A stretch of 64,000 nucleotides of DNA from Glandiceps talaboti (GCF_964340395.1 NC_135557.1:4190216-4254215), one strand, 5' to 3'. Positions 12,237 to 26,190 are shown, counted from the stretch's first letter. The notes: generated by a model from the sequence alone, not told the origin. Translations and numbers: made by a program.

Positions 12237-13412
12237 ACTGAAACTGCTTTACTTGGATGTTAGGGGTTGTTTAAGCTCTCAGTGCTAATGGCACAGAATG
12301 AAACTGCTTTACTTGGAAGTTAGGGGTTGTATATATCAGTGCTAGTGGCACACAGTGAAACTGCTTTACCTGGAAGTTAGTGGTTGTATATGCCATCAGT
12401 GCTAGTGGCACACAGTGAAACTGCTTTACTTGGAAGTTAGGGGTTGTATGTGCTATCAGTGCTAGTGGCACACAGTGGAACTGCTTAACTTGGATGTTAG
12501 GGGTTGTATATGCTCTCAGTGCTAGTGGTACACACTGAAACTGCTTTACTTGGATGTTAGGGGTTGTATATATCAGTGTTGGTGGCACAGAATGAAACTG
12601 CTTTACTTGAATGTTAGGGGTTGTATATGCTATCAGTGATAGTGGCACAGAATGAAACTGCTTAACTTGGATATTAGGGGTTGTATATGCCATCAGTGCT
12701 AGTGGTACACAGTGAAACTGCTTTACTTGGATGTTAGGGGTTGTATATGCTATCAGTGTTGGTGGCACAGAATGAAACTGCTTAACTTGGATGTTAGGGT
12801 TTGTATATATCAGTGTTGGTGGCACACAGTGAAACTGCTTTACTTGGATGTTAGGGGGTTGTATATGCTATCAGTGTTGGTGGCACAGAATGAAACTGCT
12901 TAACTTGGATGTTAGGGGTTGTATATATCAGTGTTGGTGGCACACAGTGAAACTGCTTTCCTTGGATGTTAGGGGTTGTATATGCTATCAGTGCTAGTGG
13001 CACACACAAACTGCTTTACTTGGATGTTAGGGGTTGTATATGCTATCAGTGTTGGTGGCACAGAATGAAACTGCTTAACTTGGATGTTAGGGGTTGTATG
13101 TGCCATCAATCCTAGTGGCACACACTGAAACTGCTTTACTTGGATGTTAGGTGTTGTATATGCTATCAGTGCGAGTGGCACACACTGAAACTGCTTTACT
13201 TGGATGTTAGGGGTTGTATGTGCCATCAGTGCTAGTGGTACACAGTGGAACTGCTTTACTTGGATGTTAGAGGTTGTATATATCAGTGTTGGTGGCACAG
13301 AATTAAACTGCTTTACTTGAATGTTAGGGGTTGTACCGTATATGCTATCAGTGTTGGTGGCACACAGTGAAACTGCTTTACTTGGATGTTAGAGGTTGTA
13401 TATATGCCATCA
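12237..13412. repeat. About 60-bp minisatellite, about 20 copies
   Basis: Units containing ACTGCTTTACTTGGATGTTA, then GGGGTTGTATATGC, ending in a TATCAGTG...GTGGCACA segment. Unit lengths are mostly multiples of 3, so the minus strand stays open for up to 184 codons as a 20-residue repeat. Start context, codon pattern and lack of any non-repeat flank give no support for a real protein. Confidence 0.95.
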
Positions 13413-13687
13413 AACAATTTAACATGTACAAAGTGTTAGTAATGTGTAAAATAGAACAAGAATGGATGTATGAAATATCAAGTAGTCAATATTTTCTATA
13501 AATCCTCATCAGAGCCATTCATATTTTACTTTATGTTACCTAGTTTATTTATCTTCTTATAACATTATTTATGCATAGTCAGTTGCTGTTTCTTTCAAAT
13601 ATTTGTTGTTTATTTTCTGCTGTTGAAAAATACGTAAAAACTTTACTAGAAAATATAAATAGTTCACTCCTAAACTACCTATGTACA

Positions 13688-16046
13688 TTATGGTACTGTA
13701 TACCCTGGCTTGATGTCTGTATGTAAACAGTATGAATCAACTGAGTTACCTGTCTACTAGTCATTGATGGTACTGTGTACTCTGGCTTGATGTCCATGTG
13801 TAAACAGTATGAATCAACTGAATTGCCTGTTTACTAGTCATTGATGGTACTGTGTACACTGACTTGATGTCCATGTGTAAACAGTATGAATCAACTGAAT
13901 TGCCTGTTTACTAGTCATTGACGGTACTGTGTACACTGGCTTGATGTCCATGTGTAAACAGTATGAATCAACTGAATTGCCTGTTTACTAGTCATTGATG
14001 GTACTGTATACCCTGGCTTGATGTCTGTATGTAAACAGTATGAGTTACCTGTCTACTAGTCATTGATGGTACTGTGTACTCTGGCTTGATGTCCATGTGT
14101 AAACAGTATGAATCAACTGAATTGCCTGTTTACTAGTCATTGACGGTACTGTGTACACTGGCTTGATGTCCATGTGTAAACAGTATGAATCAACTGAATT
14201 GCCTGTTTACTAGTCATTGATGGTACTGTATACCCTGGCTTGATGTCTGTATGTAAACAGTATGAATCAACTGAATTGCCTGTTTACTAGTCATTGATGG
14301 TACTGTGTACTCTGGCTTGATGTCCATGTGTAAACAGTATGAATCAACTGAATTGCCTGTTTACTAGTCATTGACGGTACTGTGTACTCTGGCTTGATGT
14401 CCATGTGTAAACAGTATGAATCAACTGAATTGCCTGTTTACTAGTCATTGATGGTACTGTGTACTCTGGCTTGATGTCCATGTGTAAACAGTATGAATCA
14501 ACTGAATTGCCTGTTTACTAGTCATTGATGGTACTGTGTACTCTGGCTTGATGTCCATGTGTAAACAGTATGAATCAACTGAATTGCCTGTTTACTAGTC
14601 ATTGATGGTACCGTACTCTGGCTTGATGTCCATGTGTAAACAGTATGAATCAACTGAATTGCCTGTTTACTAGTCATTGATGGTACTGTGTACTCTGGCT
14701 TGATGTCCATGTGTAAACAGTATGAATCAACTGAATTGCCTGTTTACTAGTCATTGATGGTACCGTACTCTGGCTTGATGTCCATGTGTAAACAGTATGA
14801 ATCAACTGAATTGCCTGTTTACTAGTCATTGATGGTACCATACTCTGGCTTGATGTCCATGTGTAAACAGTATGAATCAACTGAGTTACTTGTTTACTAG
14901 TCATTGATGGTACTGTGTACACTGACTTGATGTCCATGTGTAAACAGTATGAATCAACTGAATTGCCTGTTTACTAGTCATTGATTGTACCATACTCTGG
15001 CTTGATGTCCATGTGTAAACAGTATGAATCAACTGAATTGCCTGTTTACTAGTCATTAATGGTACTGTGTACTCTGGCTTGATGTCCATGTGTAAACAGT
15101 ATGAATCCAACTGAATTGCCTGTTTACTAGTCATTGATGGTACTGTGTACTCTGGCTTGATGTCCATGTGTAAACAGTATGAATCAACTGAATTGCCTGT
15201 TTACTAGTCATTGATGGTACTGTGTACTCTGGCTTGATGTCCATGTGTAAACAGTATGAATCAACTGAATTGCCTGTTTACTAGTCATTGATGGTACTGT
15301 GTACTCTGGCTTGATGTCCATGTGTAAACAGTATGAATCAACTGAATTGCCTGTTTACTAGTCATTGATGGTACTGTGTACTCTGGCTTGATGTCCATGT
15401 GTAAACAGTATGAATCAACTGAATTGCCTGTTTACTAGTCATTGATGGTACTGTGTACTCTGGCTTGATGTTCATGTGTAAACAGTATGAATCAACTGAG
15501 TTCCTGTTTACTAGTCATTGATGGTACTGTATACCCTGGCTTGATGTCCATGTGTAAACAGTATGAATCAACTGAATTGCCTGTTTACTAGTCATTGATG
15601 GTACTGTGTACTCTGGCTTGATGTCCATGTGTAAACAGTATGAATCAACTGAATTGCCTGTTTACTAGTCATTGATGGTACTGTGTACTCTGGCTTGATG
15701 TCCATGTGTAAACAGTATGAATCAACTGAATTGCCTGTTTACTAGTCATTGATGGTACCGTACTCTGGCTTGATGTCCATGTGTAAACAATATGAATCAA
15801 CTGAATTGCCTGTTTACTAGTCATTGATGGTACTGTACTCTGGCTTGATGTCCATGTGTAAACAGTATGAATCAACTGAATTGCCTGTTTACTAGTCATT
15901 GATGGTACCGTACTCTGGCTTGATGTCCATGTGTAAACAGTATGAATCAACTGAGTTACTTGTTTACTAGTCATTGATGGTACTGTGTACACTGACTTGA
16001 TGTCCATGTGTAAACAGTATGAATCAACTGAATTACCTGTTTACTA
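13688..16046. repeat. 77-bp minisatellite, about 30 copies
   Basis: Units of 77 bp with CTGGCTTGATGTCCATGTGT, AAACAGTATGAATCAACTGA and TTTACTAGTCATTGATGGTA. Several units have a 3-bp shorter TACCGTACTCTGG variant. Longer blocks recur (for example around 14590-14900 and 15720-15980), indicating higher-order duplication inside the array. Confidence 0.96.
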
Positions 16047-16059
16047 TATAGTCAGCAAT

Positions 16060-16215
16060 GGTACAAAGCAATATACATAGCAACAAACCATGGACACACC
16101 CATAGCAACCAACCACAGACACAACCATAGCAACCAACCATATATACAACTATAGCAACCAATCATGGACACACCCATAGCAACCAACCATGGACACACC
16201 CATAGCAACAGTGTC
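16060..16215. repeat. Short CATAGCAACCAACC-type tandem repeat
   Basis: About six diverged units of about 24-26 bp with CATAGCAACCAACCATGGAC. The core CATAGCAAC also marks the dispersed repeat family at 30.7-31.8 kb and the X-box-like array in the last intron of the main gene. Confidence 0.75.
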
Positions 16216-16309
16216 TTGTACAAGATAACACCAGGGATGGGTATACAGTACTGGTAGACAATAACCATTAATGTCTTACAAACCAAACCCTTTAAAAACT
16301 GACATCATC

Positions 16310-16505
16310 AATCAAGGCCTATACTGTACTAATTGTGCTACACCACCATTGGCACTAGTTGTAGTTACTGGGTTCAATCAAGGCCTATACTGTACTAATT
16401 GTACTACACCACCATTGGCACTAGTTGTAGTTTACTGGGTTCAATCAAGACCTATACTGTACTAATTGTGCTACACCACCATTGGCACTAGTTGTAGTTA
16501 CTGGG
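16310..16505. repeat. About 65-bp tandem repeat, three copies
   Basis: Three near-identical units starting ATCAAGGCCTATACTGTAC and ending in GTAGTTACTGGGTTC. No coding role is apparent. Confidence 0.9.
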
Positions 16506-16685
16506 TTCATATTTGTTTGCTTTGATGGTAGGGAATTACTTTTATAAGTTTGACAGGTTTTGTTATATAGATCTGTATCTACACATGTACATATTTATAT
16601 TATGCATTGTACTTTTAGAGGATCAGGAGACGAGAAATGTTTTATGAAAAATAAATACACAAATATAAAATAATACTTTGATGTA

Positions 16686-17868
16686 GTGTGTATTACATAT
16701 TATCACAACTGAGGTGTGTGTCCTGAATAAGGGTAATATGTAATTATGTATGTATGTCTGTCTGTCTGTCTGTACATGTATATTAGTACAACTGAGGTAT
16801 GTGTCTGTAATAAGGGTATGTAATTCTGTATGTATGTCTGTATATTAGTACAACTGAGGTGTGTGTCTGTAATAAGGGTATGTGATTCTGTATGTCTGTC
16901 TGTATATTAGTACAACTGAGGTGTGTGTCTGTAATAAGGGTATGTGATTCTGTATGTCTGTCTGTATATTAGTACAACTGAGGTGTGTGTCTGTAATAAG
17001 GGTATGTAATTCTGTATGTATGTCTGTATATTAGTACAACTGAGGTGTGTGTCTGTAATAAGGGTATGTAATTCTGTATGTCTGTCTGTGTATTAGTACA
17101 ACTGAGGTGTATGTCTGTAATAAGGGTATGTAATTCTGTATGTCTGTCTGTATATTAGTACAACTGAGGTGTGTGTCTGTAATAAGGGTATGTGATTCTG
17201 TATGTATGTCTGTATATTAGTACAACTGAGGTGTGTGTCTGTAATAAGGGTATGTAATTCTGTATGTCTGTCTGTGTATTAGTACAACTGAGGTGTATGT
17301 CTGTAATAAGGGTATGTAATTCTGTATGTATGTCTGTTTATTAGTACAACTGAGGTGTATGTCTGTAATAAGGGTATGTAATTCTGTATGTATGTCTGTG
17401 TATTAGTACAACTGAGGTGTGTGTCTGTAATAAGGGTATGTGATTCTGTATGTATGTCTGTGTATTAGTACAACTGAGGTGTGTGTCTGTAATAAGGGTA
17501 TGTAATTCTGTATGTATGTCTGTGTATTAGTACAACTGAGGTGTGTGTCTGTAATAAGGGTATGTAATTCTGTATGTATGTCTGTATATTAGTACAACTG
17601 AGGTGTATGTCTGTAATAAGGGTATGTAATTCTGTATGTATGTCTGTATATTAGTACAACTGAGGTGTGTGTCTGTAATAAGGGTATGTAATTCTGTATG
17701 TATGTCTGTATATTAGTACAACTGAGGTGTGTGTCTGTAATAAAGGTATGTGATTATGTATGTATGTCTGTGTATTAGTACAACTGAGGTGTGTGTCTGT
17801 AATAAGGGTATGTAATTATGTATGTATGTATGTCTGTCTGTCTGTCTGTCTGTATATTAGTACAACTG
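16686..17868. repeat. About 58-62-bp minisatellite, about 19 copies
   Basis: Units with ATTAGTACAACTGAGGTGTG, TAATAAGGGTATGT and a variable TGTATGTCTG tail. Both ends of the array show expanded (TCTG)n, suggesting the tail is a slippage-prone microsatellite inside each unit. Confidence 0.94.
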
Positions 17869-17874
17869 ATTGAA

Positions 17875-18050
17875 TAGGTGGTATGTTACATAGGTGGGAT
17901 GTTACGTAGTTTGGATGTTACATAGGTTGGATGGTATGTTACATAGGTGGGATGTTACGTAGTTTGGATGTTACATAGGTTGGATGTTACATATGTGGGA
18001 TGTTTCATAGGTCGGATGTTACATAGGTGGGCTGCTACATAGCTGGGATG
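17875..18050. repeat. 17-bp GGATGTTACATAGGT tandem repeat
   Basis: About ten degenerate units of GGATGTTACATAGGTGG with substitutions such as TACGTAGTTT. A short higher-order unit is repeated around 17883-17990. Confidence 0.85.
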
Positions 18051-18108
18051 TTATTAATTGCTAGATATATATCACAGCAAAAATATTATCGGGAATGACT
18101 CCAGATTT

Positions 18109-18113
<5 letters not shown>

Positions 18114-18185
<72 letters not shown>
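18114..18185. repeat. (CA)n microsatellite
   Basis: An uninterrupted CA dinucleotide run of about 70 bp. Confidence 0.98.
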
Positions 18186-18191
<6 letters not shown>

Positions 18192-19619
18192 TACACATAC
18201 ACACAAACAAACATATTGCTTCAGTACCATGCCTATAGCCTTTGAACCTCTGAACCTTTGTTAAGTTGTGTTAAAAAATAAATAAATACTCATAATAACT
18301 TATAAAGTTTATTGTGTATAAACTTTTACAGGGTAAATCATTATACTGAAAAAAAGAAATCAATCAACACACAAAGACCAAATGATAAACCAATCATATT
18401 GTAGAAATGTAAGGTAGGGGTAATGTGATATTAATTTTGGGTTTAGTCTATCATGTTCTTTGAAAGTACAGTGACTGTCTGAAACTATGAGCGGACCAGT
18501 CTTTTACCCGACCATTCGGGTTATTGCTAATAAAACGGACTGACTAGGATTGTAACCTCTTGTCTAGACTACTGTATTTGTGCTACATTACTTAACTATT
18601 CTGACCCTCAATGGTTTGCAAACACCTCAAACAAGACATGCCCACTGTGGTCTATAACTATAACACTTCTGCATATTCACATTTCGTATTGCCATCGAGT
18701 GACATTTTGGACTCGGTCAATAATTAATAAATCAAGTTGACTACAAAGAGATCAAGAATTACAACCTATGTACAGAAACCGTTTATGACAGTTAATTGAC
18801 AACATCTAAGTATTGTTTTAATGTTGGTTAAAAGTCCACAGAAACAAACGTCAGAAACACTCAGATATTTTTCCTAGGCTATGGGTCAGTGTCAGATATG
18901 GTTTCTATGGGTCAGTGCCTTTTTACTTACTACATATACGGATCCGGACCGTGTGACAAATGAAGGTCACGACCTCAGGTTCTGGTTATGTAAAACTATG
19001 CATTAGTTATGGAATAGATTGCGTCTTCATAAAACTCGTGACACCTAGATGAAAAATTACACGTCGTTTCTTTAAATTTTCTCTCTCTTTTTGAAGCCTA
19101 AACTAGTGACTGAATGAAATGCTTACATGAAACCATTTTGTTAAAGAAGAATTTTGAAGAATGTATATTAACAAGTAGACCATTGATATAGTAGCCACCT
19201 AGTTTTATTATATCTTGTAAGTTATTTATTGGTACATGTATTGGTTGTATGGGTACAATTTACAGTGAATACTTTGACACAATATTTAAGAGCGTTACTT
19301 AGTTTGAGGGCCGAAACAGAACTCTAAGGGTGTATTTAAGGACGTACACTGAGATACGTCCACCTCATTCTACTGCTGCTGGTGGCTGCTGCTATCTCCA
19401 TGTACGTTGTCTGACTTTGAGGAAGAACAACAAGACGAAATTGACGAACCGTTCAGATTAAGGTGATATAAGTTTGTTAATTTGTAATCAGTATATAGAG
19501 TGTCGTCACATTAATGTTTGTCAGCAATCAATAGAAGTAGATTATGTATGTACTACCAGAATTTACCAAATCAGTAAATCAGTAAAAAAAACCACACCAA
19601 AAGACCAGACAGATTTGTG
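18186..19619. other. Non-coding stretch without recognised gene
   Basis: Looks single copy, AT-rich, with no long reading frame and no recognised RNA gene. A short segment near 19370-19465 has an open, acidic-coding frame followed by GGTGATA, but there is no supporting acceptor or neighbouring exon, so it is not called. Confidence 0.55.
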
Positions 19620-19892
19620 TTTGAATTGATTGATTTACTTATCTGATAACCGACGGGAGCTAGTCCCATTTGTAGGCTCATTTGGTTCAGTGTTAGTGCA
19701 GGAGGAAATCAAAGTACCTGGGAAAAACGTGCGTTGTTCGGTAGTAGAGTCAAACTGAAAGACACTCTTCTTACTTACAGCGTGGTAAATTTAATCAACC
19801 CAAGCCGACACTGTGACCTGGCAGGATCGAACCAAGGCTGCAGATCTGAGGTAAGAGGCGTACGAGCTAACCGCTTGGCCACCGATAACTCA
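19620..19892 (-). mobile_element. tRNA-derived SINE
   Basis: On the minus strand the head reads like a class II (Ser/Leu-type) tRNA. An A-box region TGGCCAAGCGGTTAG is complementary to 19867-19881, and a B-box GGTTCGATCC is complementary to 19824-19833. The body continues with a TTTCCTCCTGCACTAACAC-type segment, reminiscent of the conserved central domains seen in several invertebrate SINEs, and ends near AAATCAATCAATTCAAAC. No cloverleaf anticodon stem of a functional tRNA can be formed convincingly, and the tRNA-like head is fused to unrelated body sequence, so this is a SINE rather than a tRNA gene. The exact family name is not assigned. Confidence 0.8.
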
Positions 19893-20702
<810 letters not shown>

Positions 20703-20967
20703 GCATTTATAATCATAATCATGATTTTCGAAAGCTGTTGAGTTCATAATTTTTCTCTTTTTCATCAAACCAACATCAATCTCACCCAGGTCACTTGATT
20801 TATGTTTGTTTGCTTGTTACCATTAACTACCGCAGGTACAAACAAGGCCATTTATTATATACTAGTGTTTATTAGTTGTATATTACAACTTGATTTGAAT
20901 AGTATAACCACATCCACGTCCCCAGACTTTCCCCACCACCATACTAAAACATACAACATTATACGAT

Positions 20968-22160
20968 AAGGGAGCAATCAGTCTTTACGTCCGGGGATGG
21001 GCCGCTGACTTCTTGTTCGTGCTGTACTTAAAAATAGTGAACCCCCATGTGATTCATCCACAAAACAATCCCCCCCCCCAACATTTGTTGACAAGAAATA
21101 TTCTTCTTGTGTTTGCAAAAGACACTGCAGATTCTCAAAGCACAATACAGCACACCGCATAGTTAATTTTACTTCTTACATTTACAGTAATTTTAAGTGT
21201 ATCTGGTAAATTGCTGTCCCAAATCCATTGCTTCACATGTATAAAGCTCTTTAGATAGGAACCCTTTGAGAAGTATGATTTTCTGTTCATGGACGTGCAA
21301 AATATTCATGGTTTAGTAACCAAAAGTTCTAGGATATCTCTTAGATTGAGTGAAATATTACCATTATACATTAATTCAGCTAATTGTAAAGTACAATGTT
21401 ACAAATTGAGTTAATATCGTTGTAAACCTAGTGGTTTCAGTAAATTTCAAAGTAGGGAGAGAACTTGAAACAGTATGGGGTGAACTGAATGTTACGCGCG
21501 TGTGCGCCTGCTATACAAGTGCGGGTTGGGGGTTGGGGGACACCCCCTCCCATGGTAAGTGCTTTTTTGAAAAATGAACACCATTTGGAGGCCATTTAGA
21601 GCACCATTCAGAAGTAAAACATAACTTAGTTATATCATAAAAGTATCACTAATTTTAGGGTTTCCAAAGTTTAAATCATTTCAAGTCATATTGACACAAA
21701 TAATAATAAAAAAGGATCAAGTAGAAAGTGAGAAAATTTGGGGAAAACATGCACAAAATTTCAAGGTATTTCATTTGTTATGTGTTACGTGTACCGCTAC
21801 ACACGCAAGTTTTTTTGCAATATTGAGAAGTCATTTCTAACAAAACTGTTGCTTAAAAGGTACAATGTTATGACTCCATGTCATATGCTTGGGATGTATT
21901 AAGAGACATAGAATTTATGTTATATTTGAAAGTATATTTATAGCCATTGTTTATGGTTTATTGTATGCACATACATTTGTTGTATGGAAATTTAAGCACA
22001 GTAGGGTAGTTAAAGATTTCGTTCAGTTGTTGAAAATAAGGTGACCCCCCGTTATTCACCCTGTAAAAATGATGATCCCCTTCTTTCAGTCCCAAATTAA
22101 AGTGCAACCTCCCCTTGATTTACCCCCCCCCCCCCGGCCGTAAAAACTGATCGCTCCCTA
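20968..22160 (+). mobile_element. Non-autonomous TIR DNA element (copy 3 of family)
   Basis: The left end AGGGAGCAATCAGTCTTTACG (20969 onwards) and the right end complementary to AGGGAGCGATCAGTTTTTACG (to about 22159) form a 21-bp TIR. The interior matches the element at 5018-6142 in opposite orientation, including the segment around 21060-21420. The right part carries C-runs and a CCCCCGGCCGTAAAAACTG end, as in the other copies. No transposase frame was found. Confidence 0.82.
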
Positions 22161-22494
22161 ACTACACATGTTTTCTATGTCTAAAGCCAACAAGGCTGCT
22201 CCGAGAAGTATTTGTGTTTTAACTGAAACCACCACCATAGTTACAAGTATGGCTATAATTTATATCGTAAAATGTACAATCATGCTTTTGTTCTGACATT
22301 TACAATCACATAAGAGGACTCGTGTTGTTAGACAACAAATGACCTATCCATGTCAAGTATGTGTTTGGTATTTCAGTGCAAATATATGACTGAAATGACA
22401 TCTTTACAACAGATAACTTGTACTAAATATGTTGGTCTTAGCTCCAAATTCTAGTGACGCTATCGACTTAGAAAATGAATAACATGTAGATGTA

Positions 22495-22542
22495 ATAAAT
22501 GTTTTTTCCCTTCCATAAGGAAGGATATATATTAGGGGTGAA

Positions 22543-22613
<71 letters not shown>

Positions 22614-22800
22614 TGCATGCGTGCATGCGTGTGTGTGTTCGCCTAGCTCAATTTAAACGATTAGGTATACGGTCTTGTTCCGTAGGATAATGTCAAGAAC
22701 TGATTAGGTTTTGGTAAACATCACATGAATATTAATGAGCAATTTGCATAATTAATGGTTTTCGGTAATTAGACTATATCTCAATAGTGCACACTTCGAA
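22495..22800 (+). repeat. Left arm of long inverted repeat
   Basis: Starts with CCTTCCATAAGGAAGG followed by TATATTAGGGGTGAAAAG, then a (GT)n tract (22543-22609), a GCCTAGCTCAATT segment and CTGATTAGGTTTTGGT, GAATATTAATGAGCAATTT, TTTTCGGTAATTAGAC. The same order occurs in reverse complement at 26290-26560. The two arms bound a region of about 3.5 kb holding the 117-aa ORF. Confidence 0.85.
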
Positions 22801-23106
22801 TTCAATATAATTTGGTACATACATTTGCGATACTAAGGCGCATCTGTCCTGACAATATTATTGATGTGGCATTTAGTTTAAATAAGTTAATGGCATATTT
22901 TCAGTAATTAGACCTGTTGGCCACAAAAAAGAAAGTACGTTGTCTAAAGTGGTGTGATGACGCGATTTTATTTTTATTGTTCATGATTAGTTCTGCAGTT
23001 GTCTTCACTGAAGTAACAATTAATGTAGGGAGAGTTACTTTGCGTTTTTCCTTGGATCTGTAGTCTGCAGTGGCTGGACAAACATAAGAAAAAAGATCGA
23101 AGTGGG

Positions 23107-23114
23107 TATTTAAG
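23107..23114 (+). promoter_or_regulatory. TATA-like box upstream of the 117-aa ORF
   Basis: TATTTAAG lies 67 bp before the start codon of the 117-aa ORF. It is preserved in the duplicated copy (GGTATTTAAGTGATG near 29042) although the ORF is missing there. A promoter role is inference. Confidence 0.35.
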
Positions 23115-23180
23115 TGGTGCACATACTGACCAGAAACAATAACTGCCATTTTCACTATTTCCTGCTACTGTACATAAAAA

Positions 23181-23534
23181 ATGGCCTCGGTATCAAATCC
23201 AACCTATGATAACACTCACAAATGTTCAATTGCTGGACGAATCATGAATGACTTAGCTAATGATATTAGAAACAAAGCTAAATATATTTCTAATTTGATT
23301 GATGGCGACACTGATAGAGCTATGCAGGAGTGTGAAATAGTCTACATGCGACGAGTAGACAAACCAACTTGTAAAGTCATGGTGAATTTAGTGGGAAAGA
23401 AGGAAGTTCAACATGAACATGCAGATGGTGGTGGTAGTGTGACAAAAACTATATGTTTCAAAGTTGATGAAAGTTGGAAGCAGAAACCTATAGCATTTGG
23501 AGCAGATGATGTGTCTGTCGGTCGGTCGAAATAG
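23181..23534 (+). CDS. Hypothetical intronless protein, 117 aa
   Basis: No family is recognised. The start ATG is in a favourable context (A at -3, G at +4), a TATA-like TATTTAAG lies 67 bp upstream, and a variant poly(A) signal ATTAAA lies at 23594-23599, about 60 bp after the stop. The protein is hydrophilic and mixed-charge, with no membrane segment or signal peptide. It has a helix-prone N-terminal half (around IMNDLANDIRNKAKYISNLI) and a more beta-like C-terminal half with a His/Gly-rich stretch (HEHADGGG) and four cysteines spread out. It lies inside a region bounded by long inverted repeats and in a duplicated unit whose other copy has lost the ORF. It may be a real small gene, a gene captured by a mobile element, or the cargo of a non-autonomous element. 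Confidence 0.45.
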   Translation: MASVSNPTYDNTHKCSIAGRIMNDLANDIRNKAKYISNLIDGDTDRAMQECEIVYMRRVDKPTCKVMVNLVGKKEVQHEHADGGGSVTKTICFKVDESWKQKPIAFGADDVSVGRSK

Positions 23535-24469
23535 GAATGTACATACTTCTCCCAGGGATGAAGTATGGCAATAATACCATATCACTTCACTGTATTAAAG
23601 TTGTTAAACTGTTACGATGCTTACCATGAAATATGTATACTTTCTGATGCGTAATAGCAATGTTATGTGGGTTTGAATTTTGTTCATTATTTGACGTCGA
23701 AACGGGAGTACATATCCCAAGTATCTAGGGGATCACGAAAGCCGAGTGAAGTCGAGAATGGCAAGCTTTCCTGTGCTAAAAATAGGAAGCGGGCATTTAA
23801 ACAACATTTTTGACAACTAACTTTCACTGGGACTTGAAAAATCACAGATATAGAACTAAATTTCTTGCATAAATCATGAAATTGCAGGACTACGCTTACG
23901 GAAGGCATTCAACTTAAATCTGGTTACTGATAACAGAATGATCAATATCAGATGTTACTTTACTTGGGGAACACTGCATACGTTCAATTTAAAATCAACA
24001 TCCTGAGATAAAATTATTGTGTCTATTTCTAGTCATCTGATGTGACAGATCGACACACACACGCACACAAGCATAACATAATATATTTATGGCCAAATCA
24101 ATATACATACATCACACAAGCAGATCCTCAATTGCAGTTTTTGTAACTAGCTGGTACTAAGAAACTCATAAAATACTTGTTCGACATTGAATGATTATTT
24201 AACAGCAAAACGACTGTATGTTCAGTTTAATACTTCGTAAACGTCTACACATTTGATATAACGTGCCACGTAATAATTACAATGTATGATATTAGCCAAA
24301 TATACACTCTTGTGGATATGATTACAGAATCCATGTTTCAATATGCCTAAATCCGTGATAAGTTTACTCTCACTTAATTAGTGTACTAAGATAGAATGTG
24401 TTGAGCTCTAAAATAGTTGGTGTGGGTGAAGATTTTAACCAATGTTTGTAAGAAACCAATTGTAATGCT

Positions 24470-25600
24470 GACCTTTATGCAGCATTGACTGTACCTAACT
24501 GGCGTACTATCACCAGAATACGTCTACGTTTATGACACTGTTCTCATTGTAATGCTATAAATGCTAGTAACATAAGAGTTTTATTGCCGTGTTTTACCCA
24601 AGTATGCAAAGGAAAATACACCAAGTGTCATAAATACCAGAACATACTGATAAAAAAAATCATGGCTGAAAAGTCAGCTCAGGTTAGCCTCAGATTGGTG
24701 GTCTAAGGGTTAGCTTTATAGAGGTTTGGTAAATTCAGATCATCCATTACAGTAGATCATTGTGCATCACGTAGAATGGGTTATTATTTTATATTTAGAT
24801 AGAAATTGAACAGTTACTGTGAGTACAATAAATTAAGGGGGAGATACACAAGGGTCAAGTCCAAGGTCAATGTATGATTGTTTGCTAAACAGTGAATATG
24901 GTTTACACCAACAACACATATATTTTCCTAAAGGTCTAGATGTGTTATATGTTGCAATTGTGTGTGTTTGTTTGTTTGTTTGTTTGATTTCTTTTCAGTA
25001 ACGGAAGATAAAAGTTAGAATGTAATGTGAGACAAAACCGTTTTCTCTTTATTCAAACTCCTGATATCGATTCAAAAGAGACCAACTAGACTGTCTGTCT
25101 GTCTCTCGATTGTCATGCTTTTAGTTCGTGTTTTATGAAGATCATTACACACATATATTTACTACCAGTTGTTACTTTACAGTCTGAATACAAGTAATAT
25201 TGTGTAATGGGAAGTTAATTCGACATTTCCATTAAATGTGTCAATTTATTGGATGTGTTCAGAATTAATGCAGGAAAGGGTTTGTTTTCGGTATGTTTGA
25301 AACTGTTATCGATTATTTTATCAGTTCATTAGTGTCATATAGATAGAATCGCCCTATCCATAGGTTGTGATGCCTAGGATTAAAATAAAACTGAAGTCAG
25401 TAATACTGAACTTTATACAGCATTGATCAACTGCCCACCTGGCGTACTATCACCTGAACACGTCTACGTTTACGACACTGCTTTCACTGCACCATAAATG
25501 CTAGTAACATAAGAGATGTATTGTTGTGTTTTATCAAGGTATGCCAAGGCCACTATACCAAGTATCATAAATACCAGAACACACTGATAAGAAAAACATT
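24470..25600. repeat. Direct repeat pair of about 190 bp
   Basis: 24470-24665 and 25412-25600 share CAGCATTGA, TGGCGTACTATCACC, ACGTCTACGTTTA, AATGCTAGTAACATAAGAG and ATAAATACCAGAACA in the same order. The pair lies about 940 bp apart inside the inverted-repeat-bounded region. The DNA between them shows no gene. Confidence 0.8.
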
Positions 25601-25879
25601 CCTTAAAGTCGGCACACGAAAGCTTTCAATAAATTTGTAACCTCAGCAGCTATGTTTGTTGTAGAAATCATGATTTACTGCATAACTCAAAAATAGCAAT
25701 CAGAAAATATGTTTATTTTTAACAGGTTGTCTATCTAGCTCTGTTTTTACCTTTATCTTGTATGCCATCATTTTGCTTTTGCTGTGGCACTGTCTTGTTT
25801 CCAGTAATATTTGCATTCGTCTTTCGGATGTTTTTCCACTTGCCTAACCATCCCTAGTATTATCTTAGCGATATACACA

Positions 25880-26190
25880 TCATGTTGATTTTGCTATGGG
25901 GGTGGACTTTTTGCTAGGCATACGTTCATACATTTTTAAATCTTCATTCATTCACTTACATATACCTATCATACCTGTTGTTGTCTTTGTAATATGCATC
26001 ATCTTTTCACTGTTGCTAAGGATGTGGTCATGGTTGAAAGGACTAGTTTTGTTCATATGTTTTGAACAACACCTTCAGAATAACATCTAAAGCAACATGC
26101 CCACCCACTTTCAGCCCATTCCCCTTGTAATTTTCGAGATCAAAATTTTTAAAAAAGTAAGATTTTCAGACCTAATTACATGTCAGTGTT
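25880..26190 (-). repeat. Dispersed repeat family R1, copy 1 (minus)
   Basis: Shares TTTGTAATATGCATCATC, TTTCACTGTTGCTAAGG and the following segment with 42800-43020. In reverse complement it matches the 31.1-31.4 kb region (TTTTGACACAATTGG and CAACCATGACCACGCCC segments). No coding capacity. Confidence 0.7.

Larger units (their letters stand above)
22920..23945 (+). repeat. Duplicated unit containing the 117-aa ORF (copy 1)
   Basis: The upstream part (TCATGATTAGTTCTGCAGTT, ATTAATGTAGGGAGAGTTAC, GGGTATTTAAGTGGTG) and the downstream end (TTACGGAAGGCATTCAACTT) recur at 28745-29170. The second copy lacks the roughly 750 bp holding the ORF. Copy 1 therefore looks complete and copy 2 internally deleted. 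Confidence 0.8.

Noticed and set aside
12271-13298. 184-aa and 109-aa repeat proteins on the minus strand
   Set aside because: Only a consequence of a minisatellite whose period is a multiple of 3; no non-repeat flank, splice or start evidence.
19370-19465. Possible single exon with hydrophobic or acidic frame
   Set aside because: A donor-like GGTGATA follows, but there is no acceptor, partner exon or recognisable domain.
19820-19892. tRNA gene (Ser/Leu type, minus strand)
   Set aside because: A- and B-boxes are present, but the tRNA-like head is fused to a SINE body and a proper cloverleaf is not supported.
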